A DNA stretch of 64,000 nucleotides from Acinetobacter towneri DSM 14962 = CIP 107472 (GTDB lineage Bacteria; Pseudomonadota; Gammaproteobacteria; Pseudomonadales; Moraxellaceae), in contig NZ_KB849689.1 of assembly GCF_000368785.1 (NCBI RefSeq), positions 240,741 to 304,740 on the forward strand, read 5' to 3'. Under the pieces are notes generated by a model that saw nothing but the letters and a program-made list of their open reading frames with translations, had not been told where the DNA came from and searched no databases. The stretch's first letter is position 1. Every line of letters starts with the position of its first letter. The translations under genes and the position numbers were made by a program. This document shows, in pieces, positions 28,292 to 37,044 of the stretch.

Positions 28292-28636
28292 TTATTTATT
28301 ATTTGGCATTGAATCGCTGACTAACTTTTCAAATTCTGCTTTGACTTCTGAAGTCAGTGTTGCTAATTTTTTGCCATCTTCAATCATTTGCTGACTGAGT
28401 TTGTTCATAGTTTCTAATTGCTTGGTGGTGCAGTTCACCATGCTTTGCATGTCTTTCACTTCGCTATTGGCAAACATTTGTGCTAAACCAATGTTGGCAT
28501 AGTTGCGTGCTGCTTCTAATTGTAGGTTGGTTAAGTTAGCAAAATTTTTTGCAACTATACTGTTGAATTTGGTGTACGGTTCAAACACGTTTTTGTATTG
28601 AGCATTCATGTTTGAAAATAAGTCGCCGTATAGCAT
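28292..28636 (-). CDS. phaP: Phasin (PHA granule-associated protein)
   Basis: A 114-residue amphipathic helical protein without signal or membrane segments. The core NFANLTNLQLEAARNYANIGLAQM and the repeated heptad-like pattern fit phasins, which coat PHA granules and set their number and size. I chose the ATG at 28636 (GGAG 8 bases upstream) over a GTG three codons earlier, which would sit too close to the ribosome site. It lies between phaB and phaC, the expected place, and is followed by a hairpin. Confidence 0.85.
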   Translation of the reverse strand: MLYGDLFSNMNAQYKNVFEPYTKFNSIVAKNFANLTNLQLEAARNYANIGLAQMFANSEVKDMQSMVNCTTKQLETMNKLSQQMIEDGKKLATLTSEVKAEFEKLVSDSMPNNK

Positions 28637-28687
28637 GGGTGTCACTCCAGTAAATAAACTTGTAGATTAAAATGAGGTGTTACACGC

Positions 28688-29434
28688 TTAGTGCATGTAT
28701 AAGCCGCCGTTGATTGATAAGGTTTCGCCTGTTACGTATGCAGCATGATCACTCACTAAATACATAACTGCTGCCGCAATTTCGGTAGGGGCGGCAAGAC
28801 GTTGCAGAGGAATTTGTGCTTCAATGCTTTTAATTACTTCTTCGCGCATGGCTGTGACCATCGGGGTTGCGGTATAACCTGGTGCAACGACGTTCACGCA
28901 GATATTTGAACGTGCGCCTTCTTGCGCCAAAGCTTTGCTAAAGCCGATGATGCCTGCCTTAGTTGCAGAGTAGTTGGCTTGACCAAATTGACCTTTTAAA
29001 CCGTTCACCGAACTAATGTTCACAATGCGACCAGACTTTTGTTCTAACATTTTGTTAAATACAGGCTGAGTCACGGTAAAAAGTGTTTTTAAGTTGGTTT
29101 CAATCACTTCAGACCACTGCGTATAGCTCATTTTTTTGAAAGTTGCATCGCGGGTAATACCAGCATTGTTGACCAACACATCTACACGACCTTCAGCATC
29201 AATTGCTTCTTGAATGGCTGCTGTAGCCGCTTCATGCTCATTTAAGTTGGTTAAAACAAAGCGCACATCACTTTCTGTAAAGCCTTCGTCTTTAAGCCAT
29301 TGCTTTTCGCGATCTTCTTCTCTTGGTACAACCGTTGCAATAATTTTATAGCCTGCTGTAACCAGTTGACGGCAAATCTCACTGCCAATACCACCTAATG
29401 CACCCGTCACTAAAGCTACTTTTTGTTCAGACAT
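28688..29434 (-). CDS. phaB: Acetoacetyl-CoA reductase
   Basis: Reduces acetoacetyl-CoA to (R)-3-hydroxybutyryl-CoA with NADPH, supplying the PHA synthase. The 248-residue SDR enzyme has the cofactor motif TGALGGIGSEI (6-16), NNAGITRDATF, the catalytic Ser in NISSVNGLKGQ and Tyr-Lys in YSATKAG, and the C-terminal GETLSINGGLYMH. It is the first gene of the operon, so the 530-base spacer upstream should carry the main pha promoter. Confidence 0.94.
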   Translation of the reverse strand: MSEQKVALVTGALGGIGSEICRQLVTAGYKIIATVVPREEDREKQWLKDEGFTESDVRFVLTNLNEHEAATAAIQEAIDAEGRVDVLVNNAGITRDATFKKMSYTQWSEVIETNLKTLFTVTQPVFNKMLEQKSGRIVNISSVNGLKGQFGQANYSATKAGIIGFSKALAQEGARSNICVNVVAPGYTATPMVTAMREEVIKSIEAQIPLQRLAAPTEIAAAVMYLVSDHAAYVTGETLSINGGLYMH

Positions 29435-29918
29435 ATTCTTTTCCTAAGCAGAATAAGGTTATAAAAATTAAGGAGTTTTTCCTCTTTATTCTTGTTTAGA
29501 AATTAAGCGTTTTATATTTCAAAGAGGCTGCAGTTTGATGATGCTTTGAAGTCAAAAGTAAACAAATATTGGTAATAGATTATTTTCTTATCATGTGGAT
29601 GCTTTTATAAATGGCTTAAATAGTCGTGAAGTCATTGATTCATCGTAGCGCGCAGCACAAACTTCTGAGAACTGGTGAAATGTGATTAATCCATGAATTT
29701 GAAGCGATGTGGCAGTTTAAAGACAGTGCGCGAGCATATTGTTTTTTCTTGAGATTTTGAGTGTGATTTTCAGCTAAATATTTGGATGACTGTAAAGCGC
29801 TAAATGCAAATGTGGGTGACCACAAATTTTTATCAATATGAATGGAAATAAAGTGAATTTAAGAAAATAAAAAGCGAAAAGAAAAATATAAGAAAGAAAA
29901 AGAGAATGGCTTAGACGA
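29435..29918. other. AT-rich promoter region upstream of phaB
   Basis: Part of the 530-base alr-phaB spacer. It has no credible gene; two minus-strand ORFs (29640-29825, 29774-30010) have low-complexity products and no ribosome sites. A purine-rich strand bias runs from about 29829 to 29910. I looked for a Pho box, since phosphate control is known for Acinetobacter pha genes, and could not find a convincing one. Confidence 0.5.
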
Positions 29919-29946
29919 TTGCATGCAGCAAAACTGCTACATGCAA
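29919..29946 (-). terminator. alr terminator hairpin
   Basis: TTGCATG (29919-29925) pairs with CATGCAA (29940-29946) and an inner AGCA/TGCT helix forms with one mismatch and a 4-base loop. On the minus strand a pyrimidine-rich, T-rich tract follows about 18 bases later. Confidence 0.6.
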
Positions 29947-29964
29947 CAGATCGAAAAAAGAAAG

Positions 29965-31041
29965 TTAAATGCTGGTTGCCTTGCGCTGTGGGCGAGGGCT
30001 TAAACGACACAACAACTCATAGCCAATCGTACCATTGGCTGTGGCAACATCATCCACCAAACGGTGTTTGCCCCATAGTTCAACTTGTGTGCCTAATTCA
30101 ACGTCTAAACCTGTGACATCAATGGCAATCATATCCATAGACACACGACCAAGCACAGGCGTTAATTTTGCACCAATCGCAACAAAATTTGGCTGAACAA
30201 ATGTACGTGGATAACCATCGCCATAGCCAATTGAAACAATCGCAATTTGCATGGCTTGTTCTGCAGTAAAGGTTGAACCGTAGCCGACGTGTTCGCCTGC
30301 ATCAATTTCATTTAGTGCGATCACTTCTGCGCTTAAAGTCATCACAGGCTTTAAGTCGAGTGTATGCACATTATGTGCGGCAAAAGGCGTTGCACCGTAA
30401 AGCATAATGCCTGGGCGTACATAATCAAAATGCAATTCGGGATAACGATAGATTGCAGCAGAGTTGCAGCAAGAAGCAAGAATAGGGCTGCAATTGTCTT
30501 TGACATGCAAAAATTGTGCGACTTGTTGATCATTCAAAGCATGGTCGCCATCGGCATTGGCAAAATGCATGGTCAACACACAGGTAAAACCTTCGGCTTT
30601 GAGCATGTGAATCACATCAATAATTTCAGGAATTTTAAAACCTAAACGATTCATGCCGCTGTTGAGTTTGACCCAGACTTTTAAGCCTTGTGCGATATAA
30701 TCAGCTTTATGTTGTAGTAGCCAATCGAGCTGTGCTTGATGATGCACTACACATTCCAATTTGTGTGCCAACACACTTTGCATTTCATCGGCAGAAAAAA
30801 CACCTTCAATCAGGGTGATGGGCTGCGTATATCCCAATTCACGAATTTCTAAGGCTTCTTCAACGCAAGCGACACCAAAGGCATCGCTGTCTTTTAAAGC
30901 TGCTAAGCAGTCTTTTACACCATGTCCGTAAGCATTGGCCTTGACCATGCTAACAATTTTTGCTGTTGGGGCAAGTTGTTTGACACGGTTTAAATTATAT
31001 TGCAGTGCCTGACTGTCAATATAAACTGTTGCTTGGCGCAC
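29965..31041 (-). CDS. alr: Alanine racemase
   Basis: Interconverts L- and D-alanine for peptidoglycan. The 358-residue fold-type III PLP enzyme has Lys34 (VKANAYGHG) for the cofactor Schiff base and the opposing catalytic Tyr254 (VGYGSTF). The frame stays open 16 codons further, but a GTG at 31041 follows AAGGAG by 8-9 bases and yields the family N-terminus VRQATVYIDS, so I start there. In related bacteria alr directly follows dnaB; here two opposite-strand genes lie between them, so alr needs its own promoter. Confidence 0.93.
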   Translation of the reverse strand: MRQATVYIDSQALQYNLNRVKQLAPTAKIVSMVKANAYGHGVKDCLAALKDSDAFGVACVEEALEIRELGYTQPITLIEGVFSADEMQSVLAHKLECVVHHQAQLDWLLQHKADYIAQGLKVWVKLNSGMNRLGFKIPEIIDVIHMLKAEGFTCVLTMHFANADGDHALNDQQVAQFLHVKDNCSPILASCCNSAAIYRYPELHFDYVRPGIMLYGATPFAAHNVHTLDLKPVMTLSAEVIALNEIDAGEHVGYGSTFTAEQAMQIAIVSIGYGDGYPRTFVQPNFVAIGAKLTPVLGRVSMDMIAIDVTGLDVELGTQVELWGKHRLVDDVATANGTIGYELLCRLSPRPQRKATSI

Positions 31042-31229
31042 CCTAAATACTCCTTGGGAATGACAATTGGTAATTTGTGTTAGATACACTGTGGAGTGAT
31101 AAATAAATACTAAAAATAGTTCTATTTAAAAATATTCACTATTGTAGACCTATCAACCTCAAATAGACATGAACATTTAAGTTTTTGATCATAAATTAAT
31201 TTAAGATCAAAAATCTATTAGGTTATTGA

Positions 31230-31421
31230 TTGCAAATAATTTGTAAAAGTTTCAGACTTTATTTTTCATATAAAACTATACGTTCTAAAAGCTATTATGG
31301 TGTTAGATGCTCTCACTCAGGAAATTCTAAACTGTACGAGTTATGGCAAGATTCAGATGATTGTGGAGAGTGGGTTCGTAATTTAAATGAACTCAAAGAG
31401 AGATTAAACAATGCATTTTAA
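31230..31421 (+). CDS. Small unknown ORF, possibly a 5'-truncated gene
   Basis: A 63-codon ORF whose only usable start is a TTG at 31230, just after an in-frame stop. The second half (ELWQDSDDCGEWVRNLNELKER) looks like real protein, while the first 20 residues look like translated spacer. That suggests a gene that lost its original start or a remnant. It is AT-rich and lies on the strand opposite to dnaB and alr, 22 bases before another unknown gene. No family recognised. Confidence 0.35.
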   Translation: MQIICKSFRLYFSYKTIRSKSYYGVRCSHSGNSKLYELWQDSDDCGEWVRNLNELKERLNNAF

Positions 31422-31443
31422 ACTTGGATATGTTGAATAAATA

Positions 31444-32073
31444 ATGAAAATATTTTGTTATCTGGGATGGAGTACTTTATTTTTTTGTCAGTCAGTTATG
31501 GCTTGTATGCCACATTCACCCAATGACGTTTTTATTGCCCGTTACCAAGGTTCACTGGCAGTACAGGAGAGTTCAGACTTCATTTTTGAACTCAGTTCAG
31601 GTCAATTTATTTTTCGCTCAATACTAGATGAGGTTAAATATAAAAAGCCTACTCAATGGTACAGTGGATTTTCAGGTAAAAGTACAGCTAAAAACCAATT
31701 AATTATTGGTTTAGCTTATGCACCAGATGGTGCTAAACCCCAGCAATATCAAGTAGTTTCATTTGCAACATTAAACTGTAAGAATGACCAGCTTGTTTTA
31801 TCTAAACCGATTGTCCCATTTTTAGCTTGGAATAAGCAGACCTCAAATTGTTCTACAGTCGATAGATCAGAGGTTGGGATTTTAGATGGTTTTATAGACT
31901 ATGATCAGACACATTATTTGGCGCAACTGCAACAAAAGTATCCGACATGCAAGCAATTAAATAAAGCATTTCCATCACTTGAAATGGAAGAAAATAGTCA
32001 AGATTATAATTTACTCTCAAGTTGGAAACTATGGTGGGCAAAGTTAATAAGTCAGATTAAAACATGGTTTTAA
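31444..32073 (+). CDS. Secreted or lipoprotein-like unknown protein
   Basis: A 209-residue protein with an N-terminal signal peptide ending SVMA-Cys21, which could be a cleavable signal or a loose lipobox. The middle is beta-rich without known motifs. The C-terminus SSWKLWWAKLISQIKTWF is a Trp-rich amphipathic helix that may contact membrane. The ribosome site is poor. It is convergent with dnaB and shares a terminator hairpin with it. The AT-rich sequence and opposite orientation inside the dnaB-alr interval suggest later insertion. Confidence 0.6.
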   Translation: MKIFCYLGWSTLFFCQSVMACMPHSPNDVFIARYQGSLAVQESSDFIFELSSGQFIFRSILDEVKYKKPTQWYSGFSGKSTAKNQLIIGLAYAPDGAKPQQYQVVSFATLNCKNDQLVLSKPIVPFLAWNKQTSNCSTVDRSEVGILDGFIDYDQTHYLAQLQQKYPTCKQLNKAFPSLEMEENSQDYNLLSSWKLWWAKLISQIKTWF

Positions 32074-32078
32074 TAAAA

Positions 32079-32102
32079 AAGAGCAATGCAAGCATTACTC
32101 TT
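32079..32102. terminator. Shared hairpin at the convergent ends of dnaB and the 31.4-kb gene
   Basis: AAGAG-C-AATGC (32079-32089) pairs with GCATT-A-CTCTT (32092-32102) with one mismatch, overlapping the dnaB stop codon. An A-run on the left reads as a T-run on the minus strand. Confidence 0.6.
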
Positions 32103-33540
32103 CATCATCATACTGAGCATAATACTCAGGAGATAAGTTACTAAAACGCGTATATTGCCCTTCAAAAGCAAGACGTACCGTACCAATTGGGCCGTTACGC
32201 TGTTTACCAATAATAATTTCGGCAGTACCTGCTTCTTTAGATTCTTTATTGTAAACTTCGTCGCGGTAAATAAACATGATTAAATCCGCATCCTGCTCAA
32301 TTGCACCAGATTCACGCAAGTCAGACATCACAGGGCGTTTATTAGGTCGGTTCTCTAATGAGCGGTTGAGCTGTGACAAAGCAATCACAGGGCAGTTCAT
32401 CTCTTTGGCCAAGGCTTTTAAGCTACGTGAAATTTCTGAGATTTCGCCGACACGGTTATCGCCCATGCCTGGGACTTTCATTAACTGCAAATAATCGACC
32501 ATGATACAGCCAATTTTACCGCCATGTTGTTTGGCAATGCGTCGCGCACGTGCACGTACTTCCGTAGGCGGCAGGGCAGATGAGTCATCAATATACAAAT
32601 GCTTTTCTTGCAGTTGTAAAATCGTGCCTGTGACTTTTGACCATTCATCGCCACTGAGTTTACCTGAACGTAAATTCCCTTGATGCACTTTGCCGTATGC
32701 AGAAATTAAACGCATTGCGATTGAGTCTGCAGGCATTTCCATAGAGTAGACAAGGGCAGGCAAATCATTGTTAAACAAAACACTTTCGACCAAGTTCATG
32801 GCAAAGGTGGTTTTACCCATAGATGGACGCGCAGCGACAATAATCAAGTCACCCGCTTGCATGCCCGAAGTTTTATTATCTAACTCCACAAAGCCTGTGG
32901 TTAAGCCTGTGATGTTACCTTCCATTTTAGAAAGTTCATCAAGTTTGTCGAATACATCGGCAACCACGCTCGAAATGGCTTTTGGGCCTTGTGCTTTGGC
33001 ATTGTTATTATGTTGTTCGGCAATTTGGAAAATATTGGTTTCGGCCAAGTCTAAAATTTCACTTACGCTACGACCTTTGGTGTCATAGGCATTTTGTAAA
33101 ATTTCAGAACTGACTTTAATCATGTTTCTGAGGGTCGAGAATTCTTTAATTTTCGTGGCATAGGTTTCTAGGTTATAAAAACTAGAAGGCGAGTCTGCCA
33201 TGAGCTGCATTAAGTATTCTTCCCCGCCTGCAGCTTCAAGTAAATTTTGTTTAATCAGCCAGTCATTCACCAATACGGCATCATAAGGTGAGTTTTCTTT
33301 AGACAAAGAATCAATGGCGCGGAAAATATATTTGTGGCGTGTCGCGTAAAAATCAGATTCTTGTAGCACATCACCCACTTGTTCAAAAGATTCGGCCACA
33401 GTCATTAACGCAGCCAAAACAGCTTGTTCGATGGCTAAGTTATGCGGTGGGGTACGAAACTCTTTAAGCGGGCTGTTCTCATTTGGTTTTAGATCAGACT
33501 TTGCAGTATGTTGCTTTGCGCTAGCAGTCGCCTGTGACAT
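32095..33540 (-). CDS. dnaB: Replicative DNA helicase
   Basis: The hexameric 5'-3' helicase of the replication fork. The 481-residue protein has the N-terminal helical domain (about 28-135), linker, and RecA-like domain with Walker A ARPSMGKT (237-244), MVDYLQL Walker B and the RPNKRPVMSDLRESGAIEQDAD segment. An extra ~20 polar residues precede the conserved start. It follows rpsF-rpsR-rplI on the same strand, the usual gammaproteobacterial neighbourhood, but a strong terminator stands between rplI and dnaB. Confidence 0.96.
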   Translation of the reverse strand: MSQATASAKQHTAKSDLKPNENSPLKEFRTPPHNLAIEQAVLAALMTVAESFEQVGDVLQESDFYATRHKYIFRAIDSLSKENSPYDAVLVNDWLIKQNLLEAAGGEEYLMQLMADSPSSFYNLETYATKIKEFSTLRNMIKVSSEILQNAYDTKGRSVSEILDLAETNIFQIAEQHNNNAKAQGPKAISSVVADVFDKLDELSKMEGNITGLTTGFVELDNKTSGMQAGDLIIVAARPSMGKTTFAMNLVESVLFNNDLPALVYSMEMPADSIAMRLISAYGKVHQGNLRSGKLSGDEWSKVTGTILQLQEKHLYIDDSSALPPTEVRARARRIAKQHGGKIGCIMVDYLQLMKVPGMGDNRVGEISEISRSLKALAKEMNCPVIALSQLNRSLENRPNKRPVMSDLRESGAIEQDADLIMFIYRDEVYNKESKEAGTAEIIIGKQRNGPIGTVRLAFEGQYTRFSNLSPEYYAQYDDEE

Positions 33541-33730
33541 ATAAATCCCTGATTTTTAAAACAGTAAATGCTGAATAATGCACGGGGATAGAATTTGAAA
33601 CTCATATTCTTTCCACTTCCCGATGATACGCCCTCTAGAAAAAAAAGCGAGTAGATTTTGGCGAAGGATAAGTCAAAGCGTGCAGGACGATTTAGGAAAA
33701 TTGTACTAATCGTATATTCTAAAGACAAAA

Positions 33731-33758
33731 AAAGAGCATGCGATTAGGCATGCTCTTT
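33731..33758 (-). terminator. Terminator of the rpsF-rpsR-rplI operon
   Basis: An 11-bp stem AAAGAGCATGC (33731-33741)/GCATGCTCTTT (33748-33758) with a 6-base loop. On the minus strand a run of seven T follows. It lies 15 bases past the rplI stop. Confidence 0.92.
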
Positions 33759-33772
33759 TCTTTTGCAGCAAA

Positions 33773-34219
33773 TTACTCAGATACGATAGTAACGAGAACT
33801 TCAGCAACAACATCATGGTGCAATTGGATTGCGATGTTGAATTCACCAGTGTGACGAAGCGCACCGTTTGGTAAACGCACTTCTGCACGGTCAACTTCAA
33901 GACCAGCATTCGTTAACGCGTCAGCGATGTCACGAGTACCGATAGAACCGAAAAGTTTACCTTCATCACCAGCTTTAGCAGTGATTACGATGTTAACTTC
34001 GTTCAATTGGTCAGCACGTGCTTGAGCAGCAGCTAAAATTTCAGCTTCTTGCTTCTCAAGTTCAGCACGACGAGCTTCAAATGCAGCAGTGTTTGCTTCA
34101 GTTGCAGCAACTGCTTTACCTTGAGGGATCAAGTAGTTACGGCCGTAACCAGCTTTAACTGAAACTTTATCGCCTAATTTACCAAGGTTCTTAATGCGTT
34201 GTAATAAGATAATATCCAC
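33773..34219 (-). CDS. rplI: 50S ribosomal protein L9
   Basis: A 148-residue large-subunit protein, standard length. The N-terminal globular domain [36 protein letters not shown] is followed by the long central helix ([21 protein letters not shown]) and the C-terminal rRNA-binding domain with [15 protein letters not shown]. It is third gene of the rpsF-rpsR-rplI operon. Confidence 0.97.
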   Translation of the reverse strand: MDIILLQRIKNLGKLGDKVSVKAGYGRNYLIPQGKAVAATEANTAAFEARRAELEKQEAEILAAAQARADQLNEVNIVITAKAGDEGKLFGSIGTRDIADALTNAGLEVDRAEVRLPNGALRHTGEFNIAIQLHHDVVAEVLVTIVSE

Positions 34220-34228
34220 AGCTCAACC

Positions 34229-34456
34229 TCACTTATGATTGTCAGTGTAAGGGATCAACGCTAAGTAGCGAGCTTGTTTAATAGCAAGCGCTAATTGACG
34301 TTGGTAACGAGCTTTAGTACCTGTAATACGGCTAGGAACAATCTTGCCATTTTCAGTGATGTACTGTTTTAGTGTATCGATATCTTTGTAGTCGATGTAC
34401 GTAACGTTCTCAGCTGTAAAGCGGCAGAACTTGCGACGACGGTAAAAACGTGCCAT
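34229..34456 (-). CDS. rpsR: 30S ribosomal protein S18
   Basis: A 75-residue small-subunit protein with the conserved [38 protein letters not shown] core, partner of S6 in the platform. It lies between rpsF and rplI. A priB gene, present between rpsF and rpsR in enterobacteria, is absent here. Confidence 0.97.
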   Translation of the reverse strand: MARFYRRRKFCRFTAENVTYIDYKDIDTLKQYITENGKIVPSRITGTKARYQRQLALAIKQARYLALIPYTDNHK

Positions 34457-34467
34457 TGATGTTCTCC

Positions 34468-34857
34468 TTAAGCTTCAGCAGAGTCTTGGTTAGCGTGTTG
34501 TGCTTCTTCACGTTGAGCTTTACGCGCACGTTTTTCTTCAGCACTCTTAGCCAATAATGACTCTTCAGTGATAGCGTTTTCACGACGGATGATCAAGCTA
34601 CGAAGGATCGCGTCGTTATAACGGAACAATTCTTCTAACTCGTCAAGCGTAGTTTGACCACATTCAACGTTCATAAGAATGTAGTGCGCTTTGTGAATTT
34701 TGTTAATTGGGTAAGCCAATTGACGACGGCCCCAATCTTCTAAACGGTGAATTTGACCTTCAGCTTCTTTGATGTGAGTTAGGTAACGTTCTACCATACC
34801 CACAACTTGATCGCTTTGGTCTGGGTGTACCAAAAGTACGATTTCGTAGTGACGCAT
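34468..34857 (-). CDS. rpsF: 30S ribosomal protein S6
   Basis: A 129-residue small-subunit protein starting [18 protein letters not shown], with [11 protein letters not shown] and [10 protein letters not shown] as family marks and a Lys/Glu-rich tail. The frame is open for 41 more codons, but AAGGAG lies 6 bases before the ATG at 34857 and the family starts there. It is the first gene of the ribosomal operon; the long leader upstream may carry S6:S18 autoregulation as known in other bacteria. Confidence 0.97.
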   Translation of the reverse strand: MRHYEIVLLVHPDQSDQVVGMVERYLTHIKEAEGQIHRLEDWGRRQLAYPINKIHKAHYILMNVECGQTTLDELEELFRYNDAILRSLIIRRENAITEESLLAKSAEEKRARKAQREEAQHANQDSAEA

Positions 34858-35181
34858 TGTCAGCTCCTTACGGTTTATGCAGCCCCTGACTAAATTGAGC
34901 CAGAAGCAAGGAGTCACAACCGAAGTTGTGTCGCAAAATTGCGAAGCGTGAATTTTAGAGCTTTTGCCAAGTAAATACAAGGCTTTGTCTAAGAAAAGAT
35001 CGGCTTGGGTAAAAGAGAGTACGGTATTTTGAATCTATGATTAGAATTTAAATTTTTACTGTGAATTTGTATGTCACTAACTTTTAGAGTGTTTGGGATG
35101 AAAATTATTAAGAGCGAATAAGTCGAAGATAGATAAATTGTTTATTGTTTAAGTATTGAAGCGTGGAGGGAGGGTACTCCA
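34858..35181. other. 324-base spacer between rpsF and cyoE
   Basis: Holds the rpsF promoter and leader (minus strand). Near rpsF a long inverted segment of CGGTT/CGAAG-like sequence suggests a structured leader, but I could not fix a helix set. No ORF supported. Confidence 0.4.
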
Positions 35182-35212
35182 TTAAAAGATAGAGCTAAAC
35201 TCTATCTTTTAA
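35182..35212. terminator. Hairpin at the end of the cyo operon
   Basis: A perfect 13-bp stem (35182-35194 with 35200-35212) and 5-base loop CTAAA, overlapping the cyoE stop codon. It lacks a long T-run on the minus strand, so termination may be partial, though the stem itself ends in TTTTAA. Confidence 0.7.
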
Positions 35213-36087
35213 AAAAGTATGATTTGCGTGCTTGGTGCGGTTGCTGTAAAGCTAAAACATAAACTCACAACAGTAATTAAAATAACCGAAAATAGGAAAA
35301 AGCGTTTTGCCCATAATTGATCATTTTCTGCTTTGAAGCCAATGACGCCAATATAGAACCAATAAATACAAAGTGCATTCAAAATAACCAGATATAGCCA
35401 GTTTGCATAACCAAATACAAACAGTCCATTCATGGCAACGGTAAATAACACCACATAAATTAGTGATTCAATTTTCGTTCGTAAAATTGAACGAGCTACT
35501 GGCAAAATTGGAATCCCCGCATTTTTGTAATCATCAAAACGGTAAATTGCAATCGCCCAAGAGTGGGGCATTTGCCAAAGTGCATAACCTAAAAAGATAA
35601 GTAGTGCAGCTAAGTCAAATTGATTTGCAACAGCGGTATAACCAATGACAGGTGGGCTTGCGCCTGAAATACTGCCAATAATGGTTTGATGAATTGTTGT
35701 GCGTTTGGTCCATAGACTGTAAAAGCCGACATAAACCACGAAACCAATCAGTGCAAAAAGAAAAGCGTATGCGTTAACTCCAAACCATAAAATGCTAAAA
35801 CCAATTATGCCCAATACCACTGAATAAATCAGCGCAATAGGAACAGAAACAGTTTTTTTCACTAAAGCACGGTTTTGTGTGCGTTGCATTTTTTGGTCGA
35901 TGTCTTGGTCAATAATATTGTTGACCACACATCCTGAGGCGACAACAAGCGTTGTACCAAGCAGAGTAAGCAGTAGGAGAAGGAAATCTACAGAACCTTG
36001 GGCAGCTACAAAGTAGCCACCCAAAGTGGTAATAAAATTACCAAAGAGAATTCCTGGCTTTGTCAGGAATAAATACTTTTTCAGCAT
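35209..36087 (-). CDS. cyoE: Protoheme IX farnesyltransferase (heme O synthase)
   Basis: Adds the farnesyl chain to heme b, making heme O for the bo3 oxidase. The 292-residue UbiA-family membrane protein has about eight helices, the first Asp-rich prenyl-diphosphate site NNIIDQDIDQKMQRTQNRAL and a second in YRFDDYKNAGI. It is last gene of cyoABCDE, 10 bases after cyoD. Length is typical. Confidence 0.95.
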   Translation of the reverse strand: MLKKYLFLTKPGILFGNFITTLGGYFVAAQGSVDFLLLLLTLLGTTLVVASGCVVNNIIDQDIDQKMQRTQNRALVKKTVSVPIALIYSVVLGIIGFSILWFGVNAYAFLFALIGFVVYVGFYSLWTKRTTIHQTIIGSISGASPPVIGYTAVANQFDLAALLIFLGYALWQMPHSWAIAIYRFDDYKNAGIPILPVARSILRTKIESLIYVVLFTVAMNGLFVFGYANWLYLVILNALCIYWFYIGVIGFKAENDQLWAKRFFLFSVILITVVSLCFSFTATAPSTQIILF

Positions 36088-36097
36088 GACAACCAGT

Positions 36098-36424
36098 TTA
36101 GATCATCATGTTGTAGTGTAGGTAGTTCATGATCCATACAGAACCAACCAAAAGGATGGCAATGGTCAGAATGGTATACACGAATGCAATCACGTTCCAA
36201 CGTTGCTCTGAAGAAGAATTCATATGCAAGAAATAAATTAATTGAATAAGAATCTGAGCAACTGCTGTAATCGAAATAACAGTAATCAAAATACCACGGC
36301 CAAAACCACCTGCCATAACCATACCAAAAGGAATAATGGTAAGGATAACAGAAAGGATAAAGCCAATCGTATATTGCTTAGTGTTACCGTGTGATGCACC
36401 AGCAGAGTTGTGATCGTGACTCAT
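36098..36424 (-). CDS. cyoD: Cytochrome bo3 oxidase subunit IV
   Basis: A 108-residue subunit with three membrane helices (TIGFILSVILTIIPFGMVM; AQILIQLIYFLHM; TILTIAILLVGSVWIM). The ATG at 36424 (MSHDHNSAG) overlaps the cyoC TAA by one base and has GGAG 7 bases upstream, so the 15 extra codons in the open frame are dropped. It assists assembly of the oxidase. Confidence 0.94.
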   Translation of the reverse strand: MSHDHNSAGASHGNTKQYTIGFILSVILTIIPFGMVMAGGFGRGILITVISITAVAQILIQLIYFLHMNSSSEQRWNVIAFVYTILTIAILLVGSVWIMNYLHYNMMI

Positions 36425-37041
36425 TAGAGAACTCCCATCAAGTAAACTACGCTGAATACACAGATCCAAACGATGTCAAGGAAGTGCCAGAACAAGCTTA
36501 GGCAAGCTAAACGACGCATGTTCGGAATAGTCAAACCATATTTCTTGATTTGAACCATTAACACGATCATCCAAACTAAACCTGAAGTTACGTGAATACC
36601 GTGCGTACCAACCAAAGTAAAGAACGCAGATAAGAACGCACTCGCACTTGGACCATGTCCAGCGTGAACTAAATGGTTGAACTCATAAAGTTCCATACCA
36701 ATAAAGATCGCACCGAAAACCCAAGTCACGCCTAACCAAGTTAGAACTTTAGCAACATCTTTCTTGTAAGCAGCTAAAACGGCAAAACCGAAAGTTACAG
36801 AAGAAATCAACAGGGCAAAAGTTTCTGTTAAAACGAAGCCTAATGACTCGCCAAACAAATCTTTAGCTGTTGGAGTGCCTACTGGAACGTGGCTACTTAA
36901 TACAGCGAACGCGATGAAAAGTGTACCAAAAATTACAAGGTCACTCATCAAGTAGGTCCAGAAACCAAAGACGGTGATGTCTGTATCATCGTGGTGATGA
37001 TCATCATGTCCGTGGTTGTCGTGATGAAGTACTTCAGCCAT
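36424..37041 (-). CDS. cyoC: Cytochrome bo3 oxidase subunit III
   Basis: A 205-residue subunit with five predicted helices; the soluble N-terminus is His/Asp-rich (residues 5-20), a feature that can bind metal. Family stretches [16 protein letters not shown] and [16 protein letters not shown] are present. It starts 4 bases after the cyoB stop and overlaps cyoD by one base. Confidence 0.95.
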   Translation of the reverse strand: MAEVLHHDNHGHDDHHHDDTDITVFGFWTYLMSDLVIFGTLFIAFAVLSSHVPVGTPTAKDLFGESLGFVLTETFALLISSVTFGFAVLAAYKKDVAKVLTWLGVTWVFGAIFIGMELYEFNHLVHAGHGPSASAFLSAFFTLVGTHGIHVTSGLVWMIVLMVQIKKYGLTIPNMRRLACLSLFWHFLDIVWICVFSVVYLMGVL

Positions 37042-37044
37042 GTC

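Noticed and set aside
29435-29964. Pho box upstream of phaB
   Set aside because: I looked for paired CTGTCAT-like units 11 bases apart on the minus strand and found none that fit.
29640-30010. Two ORFs in the alr-phaB spacer
   Set aside because: Low-complexity products, no ribosome sites, one overlaps the end of alr.
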